Below, piece by piece: positions 1 to 5,024 of a stretch of DNA of 5,420 nt. The notes beneath the pieces were generated by a model. The model did no database searches. It saw nothing but the letters and a program-made list of their open reading frames with translations, and had not been told where the DNA came from. Positions within the stretch are counted from its first letter, which is position 1. Each line of letters opens with the position of its first letter. This DNA is from Clostridia bacterium (GTDB lineage Bacteria; Bacillota; Clostridia; Lachnospirales; Cellulosilyticaceae). Location of the stretch: assembly GCA_029256345.1 (NCBI GenBank), contig JAQSYC010000125.1:1-5420 (forward strand), read 5' to 3'. The translations under genes were made by a program, and so were the position numbers.

Positions 1-114
1 ACCAAAATTCATATTATCAGGGTTGTAATATTCGGCAAATGAAAAATGAAACAAACTCTTAAGCCATCCCAAATTACTTCTTCCCATTTTTTTGTGATCT
101 ACTTTTTTTAACAT
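1..114 (-). CDS. Pirin family protein, N-terminal fragment (runs off left edge)
   Basis: The minus strand reads 38 codons from an ATG at 112-114 to the window edge without a stop. The product begins MLKKVDHKKMGRSNLGWLKS and continues with FHFSFAEYYNPDNMNFG, which matches the start of pirin proteins (the G-W-L-x-S, F-S-F-A-x-Y-Y-x-P and M-x-F-G positions). Pirins are bicupin metalloproteins; some bacterial members oxidise quercetin or bind metabolic enzymes, and many have no known substrate. The metal-binding His/Glu residues lie further downstream and are not in the window, so activity cannot be judged. A good ribosome binding site (AAAGGAG, 125-131) supports the start. It lies 29 bases after the marR stop on the same strand with no terminator between, so it is probably co-transcribed with marR and under the same operators. 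The family call is from recognition of the motif; the operon is inference. Confidence 0.82.
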   Translation of the reverse strand, partial: MLKKVDHKKMGRSNLGWLKSLFHFSFAEYYNPDNMNFG

Positions 115-143
115 ATACTCTTCACTCCTTTCAAAAAATGCTT

Positions 144-578
144 TTAATCTTTTTTAATATTAAATGTACGTTGCATCGTGATCAAATCATTGACCATCTC
201 ACCTTTAAATGTATCTTCCATTCCACCTAATAGCTGTTCTAAAAATTTTTTATGCTGAGGAAATATTTCTGCTATAAACTTTTCTCCATTTGGAGTTAGC
301 GCTACATAAAATATCCGTTTATCCTCTTCACATCTCCTGCGTATTACCAGTTCTTTTTTTTGCAGCTTATCTATAATATAGGTAATGGTTCCGCTAGTTA
401 CCAAAATCTTTTCTGCTACCTTCTGAACAGGCTGTTCACCTTTATGAAACAGCATCTCCAGTACTCCAAACTCACTGGTATTTAACCCAAAGCTTTGTAC
501 ATTTTTTTCTATCTCGGAAAATAGCGTATTATAAGTCCTTGCCATGGCAATAATTAATTTAAAATTGATATCTTGCAT
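144..578 (-). CDS. MarR-family transcriptional regulator (MhqR/YusO-like)
   Basis: This 144-residue protein has the normal size and layout of a MarR repressor: an N-terminal dimerisation helix (about residues 1-30), a winged helix-turn-helix (about 33-95) and C-terminal dimerisation helices (about 100-140). The recognition helix region reads TSGTITYIIDKLQKKELV (61-78). The wing carries D86-K87-R88 followed by VALTPNG, matching the family's D-x-R...LT-x-x-G signature. The only cysteine is C83 in the wing; there is no N-terminal cysteine of the OhrR/YodB redox-sensing kind. The start at 576-578 follows AGAGGGG (584-590); the next Met, residue 12, would cut into the first helix. Two matched palindromes around its promoter suggest it represses itself and the downstream pirin gene. 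The resemblance to quinone/phenol-responsive MhqR regulators rests on the wing/helix sequence and the operator form; the true inducer is unknown. Confidence 0.93.
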   Translation of the reverse strand: MQDINFKLIIAMARTYNTLFSEIEKNVQSFGLNTSEFGVLEMLFHKGEQPVQKVAEKILVTSGTITYIIDKLQKKELVIRRRCEEDKRIFYVALTPNGEKFIAEIFPQHKKFLEQLLGGMEDTFKGEMVNDLITMQRTFNIKKD

Positions 579-591
579 CGTTTCCCCTCTT

Positions 592-611
592 TTATCTTGA
601 CTTCAAGATAA
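592..611. promoter_or_regulatory. Operator palindrome O1 (promoter-proximal)
   Basis: TATCTTGACTTCAAGATA (593-610) is a perfect inverted repeat of 8-base arms around a central CT, and it extends one more base pair on each side (592/611). It covers the predicted marR transcription start (about 604), directly downstream of the -10 box. A bound MarR dimer here would block initiation. The sequence resembles the MhqR operator class of Bacillus (ATCT...AGAT arms). Its use as the MarR site is inferred from position and symmetry. Confidence 0.8.
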
Positions 612-639
612 TTATACTTCTTGTTTATCTTGAAGTCAA
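611..639 (-). promoter_or_regulatory. Sigma-A promoter of marR-pirin unit
   Basis: On the minus strand, -35 TTGACT (634-639) and a consensus -10 TATAAT (611-616) are separated by exactly 17 bases (617-633). The predicted start is near 604, giving a 5' leader of about 25 bases to the marR ATG. The -35 box lies inside operator O2 and the -10 box abuts O1, so the promoter is strong in sequence but fully covered by repressor sites. Confidence 0.88.
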
Positions 640-645
640 GATAAA
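624..645. promoter_or_regulatory. Operator palindrome O2 (overlaps -35)
   Basis: TATCTTGAAGTCAAGATA (626-643) is the exact reverse complement of O1, including the central dinucleotide (AG here, CT in O1). The symmetry extends two base pairs further on each side (624/645). Its centre is 33 bases from that of O1, close to three helical turns, so two repressor dimers could sit on the same DNA face. It contains the -35 box of the marR promoter. Confidence 0.8.
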
Positions 646-697
646 AATTCCATCTGCTTATTTTATACTTCATCGGATTGTTATCTCCCCTTTTTCT

Positions 698-730
698 GCA
701 AAAAATAAAGACGGGCTCAGCGAACCCGTC
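698..730 (-). terminator. Intrinsic terminator of metG
   Basis: Read on the minus strand, GACGGGTTC-GCT-GAGCCCGTC (730 to 710) forms a 9-pair stem with one G-U wobble and a three-base loop. It is followed by TTTATTTTTT (709-700). It begins 21 bases after the metG stop codon. It separates metG from the downstream marR-pirin unit. On the plus strand no T-tract follows the stem, so it should act in one direction only. Confidence 0.9.
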
Positions 731-751
731 AGTGTCATAATCAACTCACTA

Positions 752-2713
752 TTATCTTACTTCTGCACCGCTTACTATATCTCCTAAAGGCCCTACCGCT
801 ACCAGCTTTCCGGCTTCATCTGCTGCACAGAGCACCATGCCTTCTGATAACAGGCCTCTTAGCTTAACTGGTTTTAGATTGGTCACTACCACTACTTTTT
901 TACCCACAAATTCTTCGGGGGTGTAATACGCTGCAATCCCTGATACAATCTGTCTTACTTCTTCTCCAATCTGAATCTTAGATACTAACAGCTTATCAGC
1001 TTTTGGCACTCTTTCACAGGCAATAACTTCTCCTATCTTAAGCTCCACCTTAGAAAAATCATCTATCGTAATATATTCAGGTTGCTGCACTTCTTTGGGT
1101 TCTTCTTGTATCTTTTCTTTTGCTTGAGGTGCCGCTTCTGTTGTATGAGTGGCCTCTAGAATGGCTAATTCTTTTTCTTTATCAATACGTGGAAACATAT
1201 TTTCACCTTTTTTAGCTTTTACAGCCTTTGGAAGGACTCCCCACGAATGGATACTGTCCCAATCCGTAAAAGCTCCTCTTTCAAGTCCAATTTGTGCCCA
1301 TATCTTTTCTGGTGTCTGAGGCATAAATGGCTCAATCATAATACTTACAATACGTAGTCCCTCTGCCAGTGTATAAAGTACCCCTGCAAGTTTAGGAAAA
1401 CTTTTTTCATCCTTTGCAAGTACCCAAGGCATCGTTTCATCGATATATTTATTAAGCCTTCTAATAAGTACCCATATGTCTTCGAGAGCATTATTAAAAA
1501 ATAATTTTTCCATATTGTCTTCGGCTTTTTTAATCTGTATTTCTACGAGTTTTTTGACACTTTCATCAAATTCGTTTTCTTCTTGAAGCTCTGGCAGACC
1601 TGCTTCAAAATATTTTTCAATCATTGCCACAGTTCTAGACGTCAGGTTGCCAAGGTCATTGGCAAGATCTGAATTAATACGAGTAATAAGTGCCTCATTT
1701 GTAAAGTTGCCGTCTTGGCCAAAGGCTATTTCTCTCAGTAAAAAGTATCTGATGGCATCACTGCTATAACGCCCTACCAGAACACTAGGGTCTACTACAT
1801 TTCCTACAGATTTACTCATTTTACCGCCGTTAATAACAAGCCATCCATGGCCAAATACCTGTTTAGGCAAAGGAAGTTTTAGGGCCATCAATAGCGCTGG
1901 CCAGATGATTGCATGAAAACGTACAATCTCCTTACCCACCAAATGCACATCTGCAGGCCAATATTTTTTAAAGGCTTCATCTTCTTGCTGAAGATATCCT
2001 AAAGCTGAGATATAGTTAGATAATGCATCAATCCATACATAAACCACATGGCCTGGGTCAAACTCTACAGGAACTCCCCATTTAAAAGATGTACGGGATA
2101 CACACAGGTCTTCAAGTCCTGGTCTAAGGAAATTATTGAGCATCTCATTTTGTCTTGTCTGAGGCTGTATAAATTCTGGATGGTCTTCTATATACTGAAT
2201 AAGTCTGTCTTGATAAGCTGAAAGCTTAAAGAAATAAGATTCTTCTTTTACTTTTTCTACAGCTCTTCCACAGTCTGGGCACTTGCCATCTACCAGCTGA
2301 TGTTCTGTAAAAAAGGTTTCACAAGGTGTACAATACATCCCTTCATACTCACTTTTATAGATATCTCCTTGACCATAAAGGGTTTTAAAGATTTTTTGAA
2401 CTGTTTCTTTATGCTCCTTATCTGTGGTACGAATAAATTTATCATAAGTAATATCCATCGTTTTCCACAATTCTTTAATCCAGTCTACAATGTTATCCAC
2501 AAAAGCCTGTGGTGTGACCCCATCTTCTTGTGCACGTCTTTCAATTTTTTGACCATGCTCATCTGTTCCAGTCAAGAACATCACATCATAACCTCTAAGA
2601 CGTTTGTATCTGGCCATTGCATCTGCTGCAACTGTTGTATAGGAATGTCCTATATGCAGCTTATTGCTTGGATAATAAATAGGTGTTGTAATATAATAAG
2701 TTGGTTTACTCAT
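752..2713 (-). CDS. metG: Methionyl-tRNA synthetase
   Basis: This class I synthetase charges tRNA-Met with methionine in the cytoplasm, using ATP; it serves both initiation and elongation. The 653-residue product is full length. The Rossmann catalytic domain carries the HIGH signature at 20-23 and KMSKS at 298-302. The inserted zinc knuckle has C128-x2-C131 and C145-x2-C148, so it is the four-cysteine form. YVWIDALSNY (225-234) lies in the substrate pocket region. The helical anticodon-binding domain spans about 340-510. A charged, Pro/Glu-rich linker (about 520-547) leads to a C-terminal EMAPII/Trbp111-like tRNA-binding domain (about 548-653) with NLKPVKLRGLLSEGM at 612-626, which usually also supports dimerisation. 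The ATG at 2711-2713 follows AGGAG (2723-2727). Transcription comes from its own promoter through a T-box leader, and a terminator follows the gene. No truncation or missing key residue is seen. Confidence 0.98.
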   Translation of the reverse strand: MSKPTYYITTPIYYPSNKLHIGHSYTTVAADAMARYKRLRGYDVMFLTGTDEHGQKIERRAQEDGVTPQAFVDNIVDWIKELWKTMDITYDKFIRTTDKEHKETVQKIFKTLYGQGDIYKSEYEGMYCTPCETFFTEHQLVDGKCPDCGRAVEKVKEESYFFKLSAYQDRLIQYIEDHPEFIQPQTRQNEMLNNFLRPGLEDLCVSRTSFKWGVPVEFDPGHVVYVWIDALSNYISALGYLQQEDEAFKKYWPADVHLVGKEIVRFHAIIWPALLMALKLPLPKQVFGHGWLVINGGKMSKSVGNVVDPSVLVGRYSSDAIRYFLLREIAFGQDGNFTNEALITRINSDLANDLGNLTSRTVAMIEKYFEAGLPELQEENEFDESVKKLVEIQIKKAEDNMEKLFFNNALEDIWVLIRRLNKYIDETMPWVLAKDEKSFPKLAGVLYTLAEGLRIVSIMIEPFMPQTPEKIWAQIGLERGAFTDWDSIHSWGVLPKAVKAKKGENMFPRIDKEKELAILEATHTTEAAPQAKEKIQEEPKEVQQPEYITIDDFSKVELKIGEVIACERVPKADKLLVSKIQIGEEVRQIVSGIAAYYTPEEFVGKKVVVVTNLKPVKLRGLLSEGMVLCAADEAGKLVAVGPLGDIVSGAEVR

Positions 2714-2742
2714 TATGTGATTCTCCTTTTAATATATTTTTT

Positions 2743-2786
2743 AAAAACAAAAAAACCCGTCCTATAACTTGTGTTATAGAGACGAG
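2743..2786 (-). terminator. T-box conditional terminator
   Basis: CTCGTC (2786-2781), a bulged T (2780) and CTATAAC (2779-2773) pair across the loop ACAA with GTTATAG (2768-2762) and GACGGG (2761-2756). This gives 13 pairs with one bulge, followed by TTTTTTTGTTTTT (2755-2743). The left arm shares bases 2786-2778 with the antiterminator, so the two folds exclude each other. It ends 29 bases before the metG start codon. Confidence 0.93.
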
Positions 2787-2810
2787 GTATTATACCCGCG
2801 GTACCACTCT
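2778..2810 (-). promoter_or_regulatory. T-box antiterminator
   Basis: The conserved T-box core AGAGTGGTACCGCG is at 2810-2797. AGAG (2810-2807) pairs with CTCT (2781-2778), the bulge TGGTACC lies between, and GCGGGT (2799-2794) pairs with ACCTCGT (2788-2782) with one bulged base. The bulge residues UGGU would pair with a tRNA 3' end ACCA, that is, discriminator A, as bacterial tRNA-Met has. Confidence 0.92.
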
Positions 2811-2939
2811 AATTCGCTTATAGTGTGTCTATAAGCCTCATGAAGTACACCATATTTTATGGTTATACTTTTTCGCTATAACAGGCGAACCCGTTGCAGC
2901 CTAAACCCTTTTTAGGGCTTCGGTGCACCACTCCAAGGC

Positions 2940-2942
2940 CAT
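2940..2942 (-). promoter_or_regulatory. Probable T-box specifier codon AUG (Met)
   Basis: In the 3' strand of the specifier loop the RNA reads GAAG-AUG-G, opposite the conserved AGUA of the 5' strand. AUG pairs with the CAU anticodon of tRNA-Met and agrees with the downstream metG gene. The register is inferred from the surrounding motif; a one-base shift would read GAU (Asp), which would not fit the gene. Confidence 0.75.
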
Positions 2943-3064
2943 CTTCAGCTTACCCTATCTTACTCCCTTTCACCATCAAACCCTTGAGTTCTTTGGGAGC
3001 TCTCTAATAAAGATACTTTAAGCTTACTCTCCTTTTCACTGCGTTTTATTATTTAATTGGACTC

Positions 3065-3093
3065 ATTTTATCATAGTTTTCCCACATTTTCAA
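3065..3093 (-). promoter_or_regulatory. Sigma-A promoter of metG T-box transcript
   Basis: On the minus strand, -35 TTGAAA (3093-3088), a 17-base spacer and -10 TAAAAT (3070-3065) lie just upstream of the first paired segment of the T-box. A TG one base before the -10 makes it an extended -10. The predicted start is near 3058. It sits only 27 bases beyond the stop codon of the upstream 218-residue gene. Confidence 0.8.
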
Positions 3094-3119
3094 TATCTTA
3101 CTCTTAAAAAGAGACTATA

Positions 3120-3776
3120 TTATTCCTTGGGAAATAATTTCTCCCAAAAACTCCTGACTTTTTTAAGAATAGGCTGTTGTTGCAATTTATTGTCTTCTAT
3201 TGTTTGGTCAGGTAGTTTTCCTATCTCTTTTTCTAAATAGTTATAGGCTAGCTTGTACGCTGTTGTATGAATGCTTCCACCGTATACGATCTGCTCTGTC
3301 CCATCTTCTCTTATTTTTTTACTTTTTCCAAAGGTTATGAGTTCTTCTCCCAGGTATTCTTCCATTGAGGTTGTAAAATAGAAATCTTTTTCATAAGTTC
3401 TTCCAAAACTTTCAAAGACTTTTTTATAGTGATGTTCATACCAATTTTCTTGAACCTCTGCAAAATGAAATTTATAGACACAAAAACTAAAAAAGGCTGC
3501 TTTTTCCATGGTATCTAGTGTGTCAAAGATAAGATTATGAAGATATCTATTGCCTGTAAGTACTGAGAACTTAACCCCTTTTGCTTCCGCATAAGCTCTT
3601 AGGCTTTCTGATGCTTGCCTATCTTCATCTAGCGCTCTGTCTATCAGTGCCTGCATATCACTTTTTGTGGCTTTTTCTGGTATATGGATGCCCAGTGAAA
3701 CAGCATAATCCAGTTGCTTTTTAGAGGGGGCCTGTAAATAAACTTGATTAGGAAGTTTTTGTCTTTGAGACTTCAT
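3120..3776 (-). CDS. Protein of unknown function (218 aa)
   Basis: I do not recognise this protein as a named family. The ATG at 3774-3776 follows GGAG (3786-3789) at a normal 9-base spacing, and codon use looks like that of its neighbours, so it is probably a real gene. Residues 17-49 (PSKKQLDYAVSLGIHIPEKA then TKSDMQALIDRAL) resemble a short helical module seen at the ends of various Firmicutes and phage proteins, of the form KQLxYAxxLGIxIP...LIDxAL; I infer two helices joined by a turn. The middle (about 70-150) is rich in aromatic residues (for example FFSFCVYKFHF at 95-105) and has no long hydrophobic stretch typical of a membrane segment. The C-terminus is basic and ends in WEKLFPKE. 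There is no signal peptide, so it is likely cytoplasmic. It is transcribed away from the secreted-protein gene and toward the metG T-box, with no convincing terminator between. Function remains open. Confidence 0.8.
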   Translation of the reverse strand: MKSQRQKLPNQVYLQAPSKKQLDYAVSLGIHIPEKATKSDMQALIDRALDEDRQASESLRAYAEAKGVKFSVLTGNRYLHNLIFDTLDTMEKAAFFSFCVYKFHFAEVQENWYEHHYKKVFESFGRTYEKDFYFTTSMEEYLGEELITFGKSKKIREDGTEQIVYGGSIHTTAYKLAYNYLEKEIGKLPDQTIEDNKLQQQPILKKVRSFWEKLFPKE

Positions 3777-3799
3777 ACGTTATTTCTCCAATTCCTTTA

Positions 3800-3805
3800 A
3801 TTATA
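3800..3805 (-). promoter_or_regulatory. Possible -10 box for the 218-aa gene
   Basis: A consensus TATAAT reads on the minus strand 23 bases upstream of the ATG, giving a very short leader that still includes the GGAG site. No good -35 lies at 16-18 bases; the nearest TTGATA is 24 bases away, which is too far. The call is therefore weak. Confidence 0.4.
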
Positions 3806-3924
3806 ACTTTATTTCTTTATTAACTATCATATCAAGCCGATACATATTTTACAATATTTTCATCTACTTACCTCGATATAACCTCATATTGTCTAAAAAT
3901 ACAGTTATCTTCAATAGGAATTAT

Positions 3925-3953
3925 TTGTTAAACTCTGTTTTTTAGTGTAGAAT
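3925..3953 (+). promoter_or_regulatory. Sigma-A promoter of the secreted-protein/IMPDH unit
   Basis: TTGTTA (3925-3930) and TAGAAT (3948-3953) are separated by exactly 17 bases. The predicted start is near 3960, giving a leader of about 39 bases with a strong AAAGGAGA site (3983-3990) before the ATG at 3999. I see no riboswitch in so short a leader. Confidence 0.7.
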
Positions 3954-3963
3954 GATTATATAA

Positions 3964-3977
3964 ATGAACCTATTCAT
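3964..3977. repeat. Short inverted repeat in leader
   Basis: ATGAA-CCTA-TTCAT is a 5-base inverted repeat just after the predicted start of the plus-strand unit and before its ribosome binding site. It could be an operator half-site pair or a weak hairpin, but it is short enough to arise by chance in AT-rich DNA. Confidence 0.3.
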
Positions 3978-3998
3978 CACTGAAAGGAGAATTTAAAG

Positions 3999-5012
3999 AT
4001 GCAAAAATATTTCATTCAAAAGCTACTTTTAATAGGTTGTAGCATAGGAACACTTTTTACCGCTACTACACAGTCCCATGCCCAATCTCTTCAAACTCAA
4101 ATGACGATTCATTATCCAAGTCATATCTCTCAAATAGATTTCAAACAAAATCAACCTCAGCTGGTTAATAACCGCTTATTTATCCCTTTAAGAATCTTAT
4201 CTGAAAATCTTGGAAATAAAGTGAGTTACAATGCTGTTCTTAAAGAGATTTCTATTACAAACGATATGAATACACAAATTTTGTTGACTATCAGCAGTTC
4301 TAAGGTTTTTTTAAATTCTAAAGAGCTTTTACTAGATGCTGCTCCAACACTCTATAATAATACGGTTTATGTTCCTCTTAGATTTGTAACAGAGGCTTTG
4401 GGTTATGATGTTAAATGGAACTCTCAAAATAATTCCGTTATGATTTACCAAACCTTTATAGAATCCGAAAATTTTAAATATGATTTTACGAAGCAAACCC
4501 TTTTGAAAAAGAACTCCTCCAGTAAAGATCTTATCATTGCTGACCGAATAGCTATACCATCTCTGCACACCATTAATCTCAAGGAAGAGCAAACGGATAA
4601 TGGTAATTACTTAGTTTCTATTCATAATGCTTATGGCAAATCTCTTATTTATACAGATTTATTCACCTATTACATATCAAACAACCATTTAGTTGACTCT
4701 AGCTCTATACATACTTGGAATATAGATGCTTTAGGCGTTACCCATTCACAAAATACGGTTGTTATTTCTGATGGTAAAACCGCTAGAATCTATAACGATA
4801 AAACTTTGGAACTCGAAAAAAATATTAACCTAAGTGTCTTAATGGGTGAATATAATCCTAATAAAGTAAATTATATTATAGAAGGAGTTGGTGATTCCTT
4901 TTTACTTGTTAGAGGCCCTTCTGGAAATCTGACACTTATTTACACCAATAGAGGTGAAAAGATTCAGCTCCACAAGGAGCTGCTAGAAACTATCCGTCAA
5001 ACAACTATATAA
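3999..5012 (+). CDS. Secreted copper-amine-oxidase-N (stalk) domain protein
   Basis: The 337-residue product begins with an export signal: a basic start (MQKYFIQK), a hydrophobic core (about 9-22) and a likely signal peptidase I site after S-H-A28. Residues about 35-150 hold two related units, PQLVNNRLFIPLRILSENLG (53-72) and PTLYNNTVYVPLRFVTEALG (116-135), each followed by a strand-rich segment ending in KEISITN or NSVMIY. This is the pattern of the copper amine oxidase N-terminal-like domain, which in Firmicutes is found on many extracellular proteins and does not imply copper or oxidase activity. Residues 155-337 are strand-rich (VVISDGKTARIYND, FLLVRGPSGNLTLIYTNRGE) and may form propeller-like repeats; I do not recognise this part. 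The start is supported by AAAGGAGA (3983-3990). It probably forms an operon with the IMP dehydrogenase gene 12 bases downstream. Role: extracellular or wall-associated, function unknown. Confidence 0.88.
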   Translation: MQKYFIQKLLLIGCSIGTLFTATTQSHAQSLQTQMTIHYPSHISQIDFKQNQPQLVNNRLFIPLRILSENLGNKVSYNAVLKEISITNDMNTQILLTISSSKVFLNSKELLLDAAPTLYNNTVYVPLRFVTEALGYDVKWNSQNNSVMIYQTFIESENFKYDFTKQTLLKKNSSSKDLIIADRIAIPSLHTINLKEEQTDNGNYLVSIHNAYGKSLIYTDLFTYYISNNHLVDSSSIHTWNIDALGVTHSQNTVVISDGKTARIYNDKTLELEKNINLSVLMGEYNPNKVNYIIEGVGDSFLLVRGPSGNLTLIYTNRGEKIQLHKELLETIRQTTI

Positions 5013-5024
5013 GGGGGTTATGAG

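Larger units (their letters stand above)
2743..3058 (-). promoter_or_regulatory. T-box riboswitch leader (methionine) of metG
   Basis: This untranslated leader of about 316 bases reads out tRNA-Met charging. Stem I can be drawn from complementary segments: GCTCCC (3000-2995) with GGGAGT (2967-2962), TATCTT (3015-3010) with AAGATA (2961-2956), AGCTT (3024-3020) with AAGCT (2951-2947), and AAGG (3034-3031) with CCTT (2938-2935). The conserved AGTA (3028-3025) faces GAAG-ATG-G (2946-2939), forming the specifier loop. A UUCG-capped hairpin lies at 2895-2880, and an 8-pair Stem III (GCTTATAG/CTATAAGC) at 2836-2816. The antiterminator core and the terminator follow. Uncharged tRNA-Met would pair at the specifier and at the UGGU bulge, stabilise the antiterminator and allow metG transcription; charged tRNA would leave the terminator to form. 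The element class is certain from the core motif; exact ends are estimates. Confidence 0.95.

Noticed and set aside
597..620. Plus-strand promoter using TTGACT at 597-602
   Set aside because: No -10 lies at the right distance and no plus-strand gene follows before the convergent metG gene; the TTGACT comes from the symmetry of the operator.
720..729. GCGAACCCGT shared between the metG terminator (720-729) and the T-box leader (2885-2894) as a dispersed repeat
   Set aside because: Ten bases only; each copy is explained by its own hairpin, and the flanks do not match.
2300..2767. Plus-strand open frame of 155 codons opposite metG and its leader
   Set aside because: It lies antisense to well-conserved metG coding sequence and the T-box terminator, is rich in Cys, Phe and Ile as expected of a complement frame, and has no recognisable family.
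3101..3113. CTCTT-AAA-AAGAG hairpin as a terminator for the 218-aa gene
   Set aside because: The stem is only five mostly A-T pairs and no T-tract follows on either strand.
4332..4592. Minus-strand open frame of 86 codons inside the secreted-protein gene
   Set aside because: It is fully antisense to a gene with a clear signal peptide and domain, and the product looks like complement-strand noise.
5020..5022. Earlier ATG as the IMP dehydrogenase start
   Set aside because: It is in a different frame from the conserved protein and only 2 bases from the GGGGG site; the ATG at 5025 gives the right protein with normal spacing.
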